Below are positions 34,651-45,329 of a stretch of DNA of 64,000 nt, one piece after another. The notes below the pieces were generated by a model, which ran no database searches, was not told the DNA's origin, and saw nothing but the letters and a program-made list of their open reading frames with translations. Numbering within the stretch: position 1 is the stretch's first letter; each line of letters starts with the position of its first letter. Location of the stretch: contig OY747713.1 in assembly GCA_963556495.2 (NCBI GenBank), forward strand, positions 50,503,328-50,567,327, read 5' to 3'. Source of the DNA: Valencia hispanica. Its lineage: Eukaryota > Chordata > Actinopteri > Cyprinodontiformes > Valenciidae. Made by a program: the position numbers and the translations under genes.

Positions 34651-35625
34651 CAAGAGATGGATTTAACATGAAATCCATGTGTTGTTCATGTTTCATGGAA
34701 GTTAAATGCATGTAACACATTTTACATAGGCCTACAGGCTTTTACTCGGTTTTGTAAAAGTTTTAAAGAAGTTTTCATCATGACCTTAGCTGTCTCCATA
34801 TCCACATACGTCATCAGGTCTGTTAAACTCTGCCACCGCATTGGTCTAAAACGGGTACGTAGCAGCCGTGTCACTCCTTTCTCACTACGACGAAAACAAA
34901 CTAGTCCCGAATTAAAACATCGATCATAAAAAAACTGCGCTATTACAGATGGAGAACTTTTACTTTTGAACTAAGTGCGAAAGTATTTATTTTATGAAGT
35001 AAACAGTTTGTAGATGCCAGAAGTCGGAATGAGATTCATTTTATACAGACATTTTCGGGGTTCACCTTTTGGCCTAGAGAGCTGCAAATCCGGGATTTTT
35101 TTAAAAGAAAAAAATTACAGGTGAGCTATTCACCTTGTCAGAGCTCATCTGACAGTGCCGACATTTAGCCATAATCAGGACGAATGTGAACAAGAGCAAG
35201 AAAAACTGTAGAAAAAAACATGATTACGAAAGTGTTTGGAAACAGCTATGAGCATGTGGATTAAGTAAGGGTTTTAATGAATAAAATAGAAATGACAAAT
35301 TTTGTTTGGTCTTTCATGTTAAATTAATCCAATACTTTGTTTTGTATAGGCCTAGTTTGCACGAAAAAACTTCTTCTGCACTGCAATTATTTGCTAAGGC
35401 TTCTTTGCAAGGTGCTGGTATCGGCTTTGCTTTACAGATATATAAAGCCTCCATTTCACCCGATCTTGTTTAATTCTAATGCAGGATATTCAGTTGTAGT
35501 CCCCTAACATTCCGGCCAATTCAGCGATAAAAAAGACTCTATATATAGCACCTAGAATCCAGATTTTTTTAGTAGACAAAAAAAATGACCATCCCCCCTG
35601 AATTTTTTTTACAACTCTACTACTG
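34651..35625. mobile_element. hAT element, copy 2 (left end missing, internal deletion)
   Basis: It is collinear with 24215-25489 of copy 1, starting at CAAGAGATGGATTTAACATG and ending at the terminus ACAACTCTACTACTG. The left end and left palindrome arm are absent, so the hairpin cannot form here. The interior lacks a segment of about 300 bp around the 77-codon frame of copy 1. No target duplication can be checked because the left border is not a true terminus. Confidence 0.8.
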
Positions 35626-35800
35626 ACTACACTCTTCTTGATTGTTCATTGTTGCTAAGTGTTTCCACATGCACTACAGAATTAAACCCCCATACAACAT
35701 TTACAGAATTTTTATCTCTTCAAAAGCGAGGGGTTCCTTCTTATTTAATCTGTATTCTACACTACTGGTAGGCTACATACACCAAACATTGCAAGTAAGT

Positions 35801-35992
35801 CTGCGGTCACACCTGGGTTAACCGGTTAAGCACAACCGGGTTAAAAAAGACAGCTGCGGTCACACTAGCCATGTCAATAATGCGCCACTCTGCCGCTTCC
35901 AGAGGTGGGCTGAGGATCCGCGCTTTTGCCCGAAAAAAGTGTGTGTGGTGGGGGTGGGGAGGTTCGGGAAGAACGTAGGTGTGACCGCGCCC
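35801..35992. mobile_element. PIF/Harbinger-type MITE
   Basis: TAA (35798-35800) is followed by GTCTGCGGTCACACCT. The right end AGGTGTGACCGCGCCC is followed by TAA (35993-35995). The inverted terminus is about 16 bp with the core GCGGTCACACCT, and the 3-bp TAA duplication is the Harbinger signature. It is 192 bp and non-coding, with a third, internal copy of the terminal motif (GCGGTCACACTA). Confidence 0.65.
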
Positions 35993-36299
35993 TAAGATGG
36001 GGTAATTCCATATCTGGCCCAGGCCAGAGTTTTTACCGTCATTGGGCCAGGATGAAACTTTGAAGTGGTGTTTAATAATTTCCCATAATAGTTCAACCAA
36101 AATACTTCAGTTCCATATTGCCTAGCAACCGTAGATATTCCTTAACTGATCTTGAACAAATTAATCCTTTTTAAACATACTATCTTCCTTTAAAAAAATC
36201 TGTTTACTTGTGACCTGAGTCTGTGTAATATATTAAATCAAATTAATCATCGAAATAATATTTTTATAATTTACTTTTTAAAATGGAGTTGGAAATAAT

Positions 36300-36370
36300 T
36301 TTTATTTATTTAGCTGAAATGGAGAACATGGGGAGGCGACCCAGGGGCATACCCTGTAAGTTAATAATAG
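36300..36370 (+). other. possible small coding exon
   Basis: TTTATTTATTTAG precedes CTGAAATGGAGAACATGGGG and CCC AGGGGCATACCCT is followed by GTAAGTTA, so acceptor and donor both look good. The ATG at 36319 would give MENMGRRPRGIP. A basic RRPRG start could be the first exon of a transposase, but nothing downstream confirms it. Confidence 0.2.
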
Positions 36371-36966
36371 GTAACATTAACTTAAGTGAAAAATAATGCT
36401 TGTGAGAACCGTGTAAAATGGCTTGGCAAAAACCATTTCATAACTATATATATGGTGCAATGACACAAAGGCAATTAATTCATGCAATGCACAAAAAAAT
36501 TAACTACAAAGAGTGCAATAAATAAAACAATGCCATATTCTATTTACAATGCTGTTCTATACACAGTCATAGGCGTCATTTAAGCCGGGGACATGTCCCG
36601 CCCACTTTTCTAAACCTGATGGGGAATTTCCTTCCAGCGCAGATCTAACATCCACTTGTGCTCCCAGCACAATTTCCACAGTATCTGAACGGACTATTAT
36701 TTAAATTACTCCATTGCACTTTTTTATACAGTCATGGTTTCTTTCTGCGCAGATGCTGCAGCATTCATAGCAGTGGATACATCAAGGTTTTAAAGGACTA
36801 GTCCGTATGCCAACACTTTCAGATCAGAGTCTTGCAGTGCCGCTGGTACCCGTTTCAAGATGGAAAAATACATCAATTAAATTTCATGGGTCTAGCTGAA
36901 GTTTTTTTACTGCAGGTTAGAAAATATTAATTTAATACTTTTGTTTGTTTAAAACTCCCAAAGAGA

Positions 36967-37179
36967 ATGGTATTGATATATTGTGTTTGTGGAGAAAGCA
37001 TGCCAGAATATTCCCCCAACTTTGCACTGGCAGCAGAATGTTCCCGCTATCCAGGCATCCTGCGCTGCCAGAGAGATTTTTCTGCGACTAAATTTGCGAT
37101 TCAGGAACGGAGAGCGCAGATAAAGCCAGTGACTGTGGACAATATTTTGTTTCTGCACAGCGATCTCTGCATCAAATAA
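36967..37179 (+). pseudogene. hAT transposase C-terminal (dimerisation) fragment
   Basis: This 70-codon frame reads FALAAECSRYPGILRCQRDF, then SATKFAIQERRAQIKPVTVD and NILFLHSDL. hAT proteins end in a block of the form (I/L)PASSAPSERVFS...RRAxLxPxxVxxLxFLxxN. The spacing and the RRA.I.P..VD..LFLHSDL tail fit, while the S-rich signature is degraded (GILRCQRDFSA). The rest of the transposase is not visible, so it is a relic. Confidence 0.5.
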
Positions 37180-38178
37180 AAATCAGCTGTACAATGTTTC
37201 AAAGAACTAAAAGGGACATGATTTATTGTAATAATTTAGGCCTACAATCAATTGGGGATTGTGTTATTTTCCGTCTTTGATCGGTTTTTTAAAACTGTAA
37301 AGGAAAAATGTAAAGGCCGTTGTTAGCAGGGCTCCTTACGGTGCGGCAGGAAATGAATGAGGAGTGAGAAAATGAAGCAGGACATCACACAAAAGTTCCC
37401 TTTCTGACAGGCGGCTCAACCACTTCATTACTCCATCAGGTAGTGAGTGCATTGATAAAAAGGAACATCATCTGAAGAGTGTTTGTGTGATGAGCTTTTG
37501 CTGTCACTTTATTATGACACAACCTCTATTCATCAGTCAGTACAATAATCAGAAACACCTGTGGACCCAAACTAACAGACGTCTTTCATTTTGAAAGTTT
37601 ACAATTTACGCCACTGACCACTTGATGCAGACGCACAGTCATTTTCAACTTTACGCACAGAGTTTAGGAAACTGAATCAATCAAAAAAGATTCTTATGAT
37701 AGCATCTGAGCGTCATCATCTCAGACCTGGACACCGTACTCAATGCAACGCTATTTCCTCCTGCTGAGGCAATAAGGAAAGTCCCCGTTGAAAAAGTAGT
37801 GGCTCTTGTTATTCCAGTGTGAAGTGTGCGACCGGAGCGGATTCAGCCGCCCTTATGCACAAACAGTTGAACAATTCACGTCTATAGACCATGAGAAAGT
37901 TGTGAGACTGCAGGTAAAACGTTCATATTTAGTACATGTTTTCATCTGCTCCATGTGTGATGGCACGATGGAGATTCTTTGTTCAGATTGTTCGGACTGA
38001 ATATTAACTAAAATGAATGAAGAATTAAATAATATATATGTTTCAGATTTTTTCAAAGTAAAAAAAACTGTCAAAGACAGAAAATAATGGGATCCTTGAT
38101 TTAATGTAAATTATAGGATAATTGGCCTAATTATTTCTCTTTTATTGCTTTGGAATATTCTACCTGCGGGTACCCGCC

Positions 38179-38925
38179 TATGGAAGCGTATGTGTAACAT
38201 AAATAAAATTAAAATGCATTTGCAGAAATGCTTTTTCATTTTCTAAATCTAGCTGCTATTTTTGACTCATAAATAAAATTAAAAATAAATAACCCAAACT
38301 GCTTTTTCATTTTACAATTCAACATTACTCATTCTGTAACTTAAGTAAAATGAAATAGAAAAGGACATTTAAGATTTAATTTTCAAATTGCACCCCACCA
38401 AAACAGTAACAAAATTCAATTTGAAATCTCAAAGTTGAAAATTAAAATGCATTAGCAGAAATGCATTTTAATTTTCTAAATACAAATGCCCCTTTTGACT
38501 CATAAATAAAATGAAAAATAAATTATCCAAACTGCTTTTTCATTTTGCAATTCAGCGTAGCTCGTTCCGTGACCTAATTAAAAAGATAAAGAAAATGTAT
38601 TGCTTTTTCGTTTTCATCCCTACTCCTGCAAAAGGTGTAACATAATTCAAATCGAATTGGCAATCCCTCACGGCGCAGGAGAATGGCATTTGTATTTAGA
38701 AAATTAAAATGCATTTCTGCTAATGCATTTTAATTTTCAACTTTGACATTTCAAATTGAATTTTGTTACTGTTTTGCTGGGGTGCAATTTGAAAATTAAA
38801 TCTTAAATGTCCTTTTCTATTTCATTTTACTTAAGTTACAGAATGAGCAATGTTGAATTGTAAAATGAAAAAGCATTTCTGCAAATGCATTTTAATTTTA
38901 TTTATGTTACACATACACTTCCATA
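38179..38925. mobile_element. large foldback (palindromic) element
   Basis: The arms 38179-38490 and 38685-38925 are inverted copies beginning TATGGAAGCGTATGTGTAAC and, from the right, TATGGAAGTGTATGTGTAAC. The left arm carries about 70 extra bases that resemble the first part of the 194-bp loop. It is AT-rich and rich in ATGCATTT/AAATGCAT motifs. TA at both borders would allow a Tc1/mariner-type target, but this is a guess. It has no coding capacity. Confidence 0.75.
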
Positions 38926-39109
38926 CTTGCCCCATTGCAGGACTCTGAACTGTTAAAGTTTCCCCCCACAGAACGGCAAGGGTTGTAAAGGGAACGCATT
39001 TTATTATTGCGCATATAGCCTATGTAGCCAACGCCTGAATAATTATAGGCTATATGAATAATCAATAATTGTCCCCAGCAGTTTTAAAAACAAACTGACG
39101 CCCTTGTAT

Positions 39110-41285
39110 ACAGTGCAATGGTTGGAGTAATATCTGTCAGTTCTTTGTGCATGAGGGGGCAAAGCCATGGACAGTCAGCAGGCGGGTGTCCACAAGGCCC
39201 CCACACACACATCAGGTCTTGCAACCAGCCACAGCTAAACAACTCGTAACTATCCAGTGTAGTTTAATAGTTAGTCTGATAGTTTGTGATGTCGATCGGA
39301 GTGAACGGTGGAAGTGTTGAGGTCTTTGCTCCATCCTCAGGCAGCTCGTACATATCTACGTTCTCCACCTCCTTTTAACTTTTGCACATATATCCCTCTC
39401 AGAAGCAACAAGAGGAACTCGGTAAACACCCCTCTCTTTTATCTTACTCCTCTCCATTCTCCAAATCAAAATCACAACCAAGAGAAACCCAACAACAACC
39501 TTTCAAGTTCGCCTTCGTCGGGGACTTGGCTGGCATTCAAGTTACTTTAGCAACAGTGAGCCCCTACTGATGCTCAGGTCGCTATGGAAAACTCACGTGA
39601 CTGACATTGTCGTGACGTATCTCCACGACCCCAAAAAATAAGTAAATGTCTAATCAATTTTTTTGTAATGGAATAAACACAGCAGATTTTTCTTTTCATT
39701 TTTATTTAAGGTGACAGTGTATGTAGCCTAGCCTACAAGAAAACATTTAAAAAGAACAAATAAACAAAAAGAAAAACTTGTGTGTTCATTTTTGTTCCAC
39801 TTAAGAAAAGCCAAGGCGCTGTTCTTCTGGGTCCACTTTTCAGGGGCTCCTCAGCCTCTCGTTGATTCTGCTGCAGATACGCTGCCACTGGTCCCAGATC
39901 TGGGAAACGCTGGGTCGTATGACTGTAGATGCGTTGTGTTGCTTCCTAATGTAAACATTACTTCATTGATAATAAGTCAAGCAACATATTAAAACCATTA
40001 AACATTCCACGAACATGGAAACCATTAAGCCTTGACTTATGTGCTCTTTTTTGTGTATTTGTGTAATGTAATTTATATTTTAAAATGCTGCTTCTGAGAT
40101 ATTATAATCCCCGGCGGACAAATTGTATTGTACTGCTTTGTTTGTTAATCAAGCAAAGCAACACTAAATGTCCTACAGCCTCCAAGTTATATACTTAATA
40201 TGAAGCTTAACTGGAGGTTATGTCAACGTAACACATGGGGAATAATTTCACAAATCCTCTGCATAATATTGATTTGTTTCATTCAAAGACCCACAACACA
40301 AGGACTTATTGGTGTGTATCCTATCTTTCCCTATGCCAGCTTTGCGCTCCCCCTTAGTGTTATTCACGGCCAACTTTAATAATAATAATAATATTAAAAT
40401 AATACATTGCATTATAAGTCCTTTTCAGACCCCCAACACATAAATACACAAGGAATAAATAGAAATGAAGAGAAAAAATTAAGCGGGAACCCACAGCGCA
40501 GATTTGAATTCATTAAATCCTGGTAGGTTGATTTATTTCCACCCCATCCAATTAAATGTTTCTATTTCTTTTGTTTCGAATTTCTTCACCCTGCGTGTTA
40601 TTGTCAGGCAGCTGAAAAGGCAAAACATTAAACATTAAAGTTTTGTATATTAAATGCCGCAACATCTTCCATTCTTGCTACACTGCTCACTGTATAGCCG
40701 CCCATGAGATATGAAGCTCTCGTCTGACCACCAAGTCAGCCATAAGTCAAACACGCCTGCAGTCACAAAGATCATTCACTGTTTTCAGTGTATATTCATG
40801 GACATGTTGGCATGTTGTTTATGTATTCGTTGGGATTTATTTGCACCGTATGCTTCAGTGTTAACACTAAAACCAGCACAAGGCAAACATTTATTAGAAT
40901 GCAAATTCTGTAGACAAGTAAACTGCGAGTGATATACATTTTTATTTGTGCTGTGTTTATGTATCTTTGAAGCTACTTACTGTACTATAGAAAACCTGTA
41001 TTGGAGGCAATTCGTCTGAGGGAAAAAAGAAACGAGGAGGAAAAGTGATTGATGATTACTTCAGGACATAGCCCAATCACTGCTCCTCCCCATGGACAAA
41101 TGAGGCGCTGCAGCTGATTTTCACACAGGCTGCAGAGGGGAGTTAATAGGCGTGGCTGCATTCACTAGGTCATTGCGGGGGACTCAATTTCCCCACGGAC
41201 CAAGCAGCAGCCCATCACGGACCTGTCACGGAGCAATCACGGTCCTGCAGAGGTCCTACCAAGGAATCACGGGAATTTCGAGTTG
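39110..41285. other. no gene recognised
   Basis: Mixed-composition DNA with short ORFs only. A short (AAT)n run lies at 40380-40400. I see no element ends. Confidence 0.5.
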
Positions 41286-41289
41286 GCTA

Positions 41290-41600
41290 CTACTGTAAGA
41301 CTTATGCTTATTCAGGAGGCTTATAGCAGTAGGGATAAAAATGTTTCTAAAACGTTTTGTTCTGCATTTCGACATTCTGTATCGTCGTCTTGAGGGTAGA
41401 AGCTGGAATTCACGGTGTAGCGGGTGGAAGGTGTTTTTTAGAATGGCTCCAGAGAGCCTTTGTGCTTGTTTTAAAAACCGTGCATCAGTATTCAGCTGCT
41501 GCTCCCTTATCAGCTTGCTGAACCATTTTACTAATTGGTTCAGATGGTTCGTACATTCAACTGGGATGGGCGCATGCGCACACTGCGAAAGGCAGTAAGA
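41290..41600 (-). pseudogene. Rex1/CR1-like LINE C-terminus
   Basis: The minus strand encodes RFLKQAQRLSGAILKNTFHP, LHREFQLLPSRRRYRMSKCR and TKRFRNIFIPTAISLLNK. This is the same kind of non-LTR C-terminal tail as at 33600-33910 (HPLH..F.LLPS.RRYR..+.R..RF..+F+P.AI.LLN) but another subfamily. It may be the 3' end of the LINE whose endonuclease lies at 42382-43274, with a Penelope relic between them. Confidence 0.6.
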
Positions 41601-41844
41601 GTTTTAGTGTCTGATGTTTGTTTTCTAATCACGTCCTTTAACACGTCCTTTAATTACGTGGTCTGAGACTTTTATCTTATTTTAAGGACGCTTTTATCCT
41701 AAAATGGATTTGATACGTGTTGAGTTACTGTTTTTTCTACAAGCGCTGTATGACAGCTGTGCAAGCATAACAAGGAGGCTCTACAGCAGGAAGGAGCTGC
41801 TGGAACTGAGCTGTGTGAAGCCTGCTGACATGTCAGATGTCACA

Positions 41845-42035
41845 CTAAGTATCCCAGACAAGGATGAAGTCCCAGGTGTGTGACAGGGGGTACGCCCCCT
41901 CATCCTGGTTGATGGTGTCGCTTGCTCGCTTCCGTATTTCAATGGACTCTCTTATCCATCGTTTAAACTTGTTGGTTTCTGTTGTGAGGATTTTTCCCTT
42001 GTCCCAGTTCATAATGTGGTTCATCCTCCTAAAAA
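41845..42035 (-). pseudogene. Penelope-like element, C-terminal GIY-YIG tail
   Basis: The minus-strand frame gives NHIMNWDKGKILTTETNKFK, RWIRESIEIRKRASDTINQD and EGAYPLSHTWD before its stop. The pattern 'W...K+L..E....+R.I+EAI.IRK....+N+DEG.Y.LSH.WD' is, as I know it, the end of the GIY-YIG endonuclease domain in Penelope-like retroelements. Only this tail is present. It begins right after a TTTTTTTAG-like tract (on the minus strand), so it may have been captured with a splice acceptor. Confidence 0.5.
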
Positions 42036-42381
42036 AATAAAACAAAGAAATAACCACACAGATGATAGCTGAAGAGATTACACTCTCCGCAACAGACTTG
42101 TGGAGGATTAGCAGCATTTTGCTGATGTTGTCCACACAGAAGTTTATATAGTCAGGTTACACACTCAGTCATAGCATTGCTGTCCTCTCCATGTGCTTGG
42201 CAAAACAACCCTACAGGGCTTCTTCAGCTTCCTGTGACCCTTTTCTCACAGTTCTTTTTGTCACAGGTTGCCTCTGAACAAGTGGTTTATATTCTGGCAG
42301 AGAAAAACAAGACTGTTATATGATTGACCCAGAGGAGGTCTTGGTTTGGACATGTATTCATCATTTATATTTTACATAAAA

Positions 42382-42673
42382 TCACCACAAATGCATTGGG
42401 GTGCAGGGTCTGTAGCTTGGCGACAACGAAACTGATGACATCACATTCATTGTCTGCAACGGCTGAAGGTGGAATGTAAACAACTGCCAAAATAACACTG
42501 CTGAACTCTCTTGGTAAATAATATGGACGAAAACTGCCAAGACTTCAATTTTTGGGCTGCAGAGACGACACTTCACAGTAACAAGTCCTGGATAACACCA
42601 TCTGTTGTTGACAAGCACTGCTACTCCACCTCCTTTACTTTTCCTGCTCGTCTTCAGATCTCTGTCTGCTTGT
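42382..42673 (-). pseudogene. LINE endonuclease, downstream half of split copy
   Basis: On the minus strand: TIQADRDLKTSRKSKGGGVA, VLVNNRWCYPG, then VKCRLCSPKIEVLAV. The GGG(V/L)A(V/L)(F/L)VN(D/N)RWC block is typical of APE-type endonucleases of teleost non-LTR elements. The frame decays toward 42382 (LQTMNVMSSV, SPSYRPCTPMHLW). Its N-terminal half is at 42935-43274. Confidence 0.6.
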
Positions 42674-42678
42674 ATAGT

Positions 42679-42929
42679 TGTTACGGTGTGAATGCTCCCT
42701 GTCTGCATCGCTCCCTGTCTCCCAGTGTTTGTCTGATTGTCGTCAACTGTTCCTTGTCTTCCCTTGACCTCCCTGTGCCCCCATGTCTTTGCTGGTTCGT
42801 CGTCGTTTTCACGACGTCACCTGTCATCTTCGTCTTCCACAAGTCTTAGTTGAGACTTAATTAATAAATATGAGCTTGTTCAGCTCTAAATGCTGCTCTG
42901 CATTTGGGTCCATTCCTCAACGCATGATA
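42679..42929 (+). mobile_element. solo LTR-like insertion with 5-bp duplication
   Basis: It is inserted in the LINE endonuclease frame and flanked by ATAGT at 42674-42678 and 42930-42934. It starts TGTTACGGTGTGAATGC and ends ...CAACGCATGATA, where TG...CA with one substitution (TA for CA) is assumed. It contains a TTAATAAATATGAG near the end (polyadenylation-signal-like) and no coding frame. Removing it together with one ATAGT restores LPGFLTIQADRDL in the LINE. Confidence 0.6.
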
Positions 42930-42934
42930 ATAGT

Positions 42935-43274
42935 CAGGAAACCTGGCAGAGAGACGTTGGAGTCGAGGATATGATCCTGCAGTGACATTTCAGTAAAACA
43001 CATAACACTGCATTCCTGATACTCTTCTTGTAAGGGTTTGGAGTTCATTCATTTTGTTAGCCAGTGATCTCATGATGCCAATTATGATCGATGGAAGAGA
43101 TGGTTTGAACTTCCTCCTTCTCTGTCTCCTTTTTGCTCCTGCTATGCATCCACGCCTCCTCCTCCTTAACTCATCAGGAATTTGTGGCTTCAGTTGAGGT
43201 ATTATTTCAGCTTTTGCAATGTTATTCAGCTGCTCCCAGCTGTAAACCACCTTGTTGCCATGGTTATGCATCAT
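42935..43274 (-). pseudogene. LINE ORF2 N-terminus and endonuclease start
   Basis: From 43274 the minus strand reads MMHNHGNKVVYSWEQLNNIA, KAEIIPQLKPQIPDELRRRR, a basic block GCIAGAKRRQRRRKFKPSLP and SIIIGIMRSLANKMNEL. After a frame change come QDHILDSNVSLPGF up to the LTR-like insert. 'SLPSI..GN+RSL.NK+DEL' opens the APE endonuclease in this group. The canonical N of GNVRSL is M here. Frameshift near 43020. Confidence 0.65.
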
Positions 43275-43299
43275 AAGTTATCGAAATATGAAAAATTAA

Positions 43300-44975
43300 C
43301 AGGCCAAATACCTTCCAGCTTCACATCTCCAACAACTAGAAAGTAGACAGGTCTGAAAAATGCAATTTCCTCAAGAAAACAGAGGAACCAACGTCCAAAA
43401 AAACAAAACTCAATATTTGGCCAACAGAGCCACTCCGACATGCAGACAACCAGAGCAGCGTAATTGTAGAGTAAAACAATTCTATAATTTTTTATTTTGA
43501 AAATTCTAGAATCTCATCAGTCCACATATTATAATATTTTCCCTTGGGGATCATAAAAATGTTTTTTGGTAAATGTAAGACAGGCCATTAGGTTGCTTTT
43601 AATCAGCAGGGAGTTTGGACTTGGAACTATCCCTGGGATACCTTTTGCCCAGTCTCTTATGGTTGAATCATGAACTCTGACCTTAACAGAGGCATTGTGT
43701 CCTTGCAGTGCTTTATATGTTGTTTTGGATTGTTTGGTGACTTCCTGGGTGAGTTCCTGCGACTATCATGGAGTAATTTTGTAGGTCACTTAGTCCTAGG
43801 CAGGTTCACCACTGATGCTTTTTCAGCTTGTTGATAGTTAATACATTAACGTTTACATCTAAATTTAATTTAGGTAATAATCGGACTAATGGCTTAACCA
43901 GAAAGGGAGCCTTTATCCCACTTTACATGTCACTCAGAAAATCGAATTATCGAATAAAGTGCGTTCAACTCTGCAACACTAGGTGGCACCATGTGCCCTT
44001 TTGCACTGGCATTCTTCCTGTTGGACTAGAGAGTCACACATATAGTAAACAATTACTGGCAGCAGTGAAGCTGATGGAGTAAAAGCAGGATATGAACAAT
44101 GAGCAAAGAAAAGGACAACAACAATGCAGCAGCCCAGTACATTTAGTAAGTACTGTACTGTTTGATTTTGTTAGACTTGTTGCTGCTGTGTTGTTGTCGT
44201 ACTGGTGCTGTTATTCTCGCAGTCTCGTCACTTCCTGTGAATAGCCCGGCTAAGGTGGGGTTGGAGTTTACATGTAGAGAAATTTGCTTTACTAATCGCA
44301 TTATCTGGGTGCATTAGTCCAATTAAGAGAAGTCCAGTTTGGTTCGACACTAGCCAGACTAAGGTGTATACATGCATTTCAAAGTCTGACTTCAGTTGGA
44401 CTAGGGGCAATAATTGGGCTTTGTCTGTATCTCAAACTATGCTTCTTTTGAATCCCAAAGTTTTAGAAATAGTAAATGGCACACATTAACGCACTGATGG
44501 TAAGCTACAAATATTGCCACAGTTACCACATTATTATTGCCACATTTTTGCCACAGGTGCTTGGACATAGGGCCCTAGGTCCAAGGACACAATGACAGAG
44601 ACGAATGGAGCGGAGGTTCAAACTGGGAACCCACCAGTTGCGGGACAAACTCCTTTGCCCTTAGCCACGTCACTTCTGGCCCATGGCTTTGTAGGGCTCT
44701 CTAGATTGTTAGAAGTAACCGATTCTTCATCTGGTTTTAATTTCCATGGAGCACATGATCTCTTACTTTTAGAGATCTTTTAGCATACAATATGTTGGTT
44801 CTATATGCCTGTCAATAAGCCTGGGTGAGGTTTTCCCTTTCAACCCAGAAATATGGTTAAAGTTACTTTATGATTTAAAAGGTAGGGAGGGAGCTAGCAC
44901 TTTTTCCATACAGGGTTACATAGGCTGATTTCTGTTAATAAATAAAACTTATTATCAAAGAACAGTTTTCTATAG
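43300..44975. other. no gene recognised
   Basis: Contains a weak LINE-tail-like TTTTCCCTTGGGGATCATAA (about 43538) and otherwise unassigned DNA. Open frames are short. Confidence 0.45.
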
Positions 44976-44979
44976 AACT

Positions 44980-45320
44980 GCAAAGCAGGTGAAGTTGGTA
45001 GCACTGTTGCCTTGCAGCAAGAACACCCGGGTTCGAATCCCGGTCTGGGGACTTTCTGCATGGAGCTTGCATGTTCTCCCTGTGCATGCTTGGGTTTTCT
45101 CCGGGTACTCCGGCTTCCTCGCACAGTCCAAAAACATGACAGTTAGGTAAACTGGTCTCTCTAAATTGCCCTAAGGTATGAGTGTGTGCGTGCATGGTTG
45201 TTTGTCCTGTGTGTCTCTGTGTTGCCCTGCGATGGACTGGCGACCTGTCCAGGGTGTACCCCACCTCTTGCCCTGTGACTGCTGGAGATAGGCACCAGCC
45301 CCCCCACAACCCTCCATAGG
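44980..45320 (+). repeat. SINE-like repeat with tRNA-like B box
   Basis: GTAGCACTGTTGCCTTGCAG precedes GGGTTCGAATCCC (45030-45042, a perfect B-box core). It continues with TGCATGTTCTCCCTGTGCAT, CTCCGGCTTCCTCGCACAGT, GCGATGGACTGGCGACCTGT and CCAGGGTGTACCCCACCTC. I know this as a very common fish repeat. The tRNA-like head suggests a SINE, but no A box or poly-A/LINE tail is clear, so its class is uncertain. Open frames through it (for example VPRPGFEPG...) are not genes. Confidence 0.55.
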
Positions 45321-45329
45321 ATGGATAGG

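Larger units (their letters stand above)
36570..39105 (+). mobile_element. candidate hAT-type unit (tentative borders)
   Basis: The left border GGCGTCATTTAAGCCGGGGA and the complement of the right border (GGGCGTCAGTTTG...GGGGACA) share GGCGTCA and GGGGACA, so they may be a decayed inverted repeat. No clear duplication flanks them. Within it, 36967-37179 encodes a hAT-like dimerisation tail and 38179-38925 is an independent foldback repeat. The remainder, including 37320-38000, has no recognised frame. Confidence 0.4.

Noticed and set aside
45030..45042. GGGTTCGAATCCC as part of a tRNA gene
   Set aside because: The B box is perfect, but no cloverleaf or A box can be built around it. It is better read as a tRNA-related repeat head.
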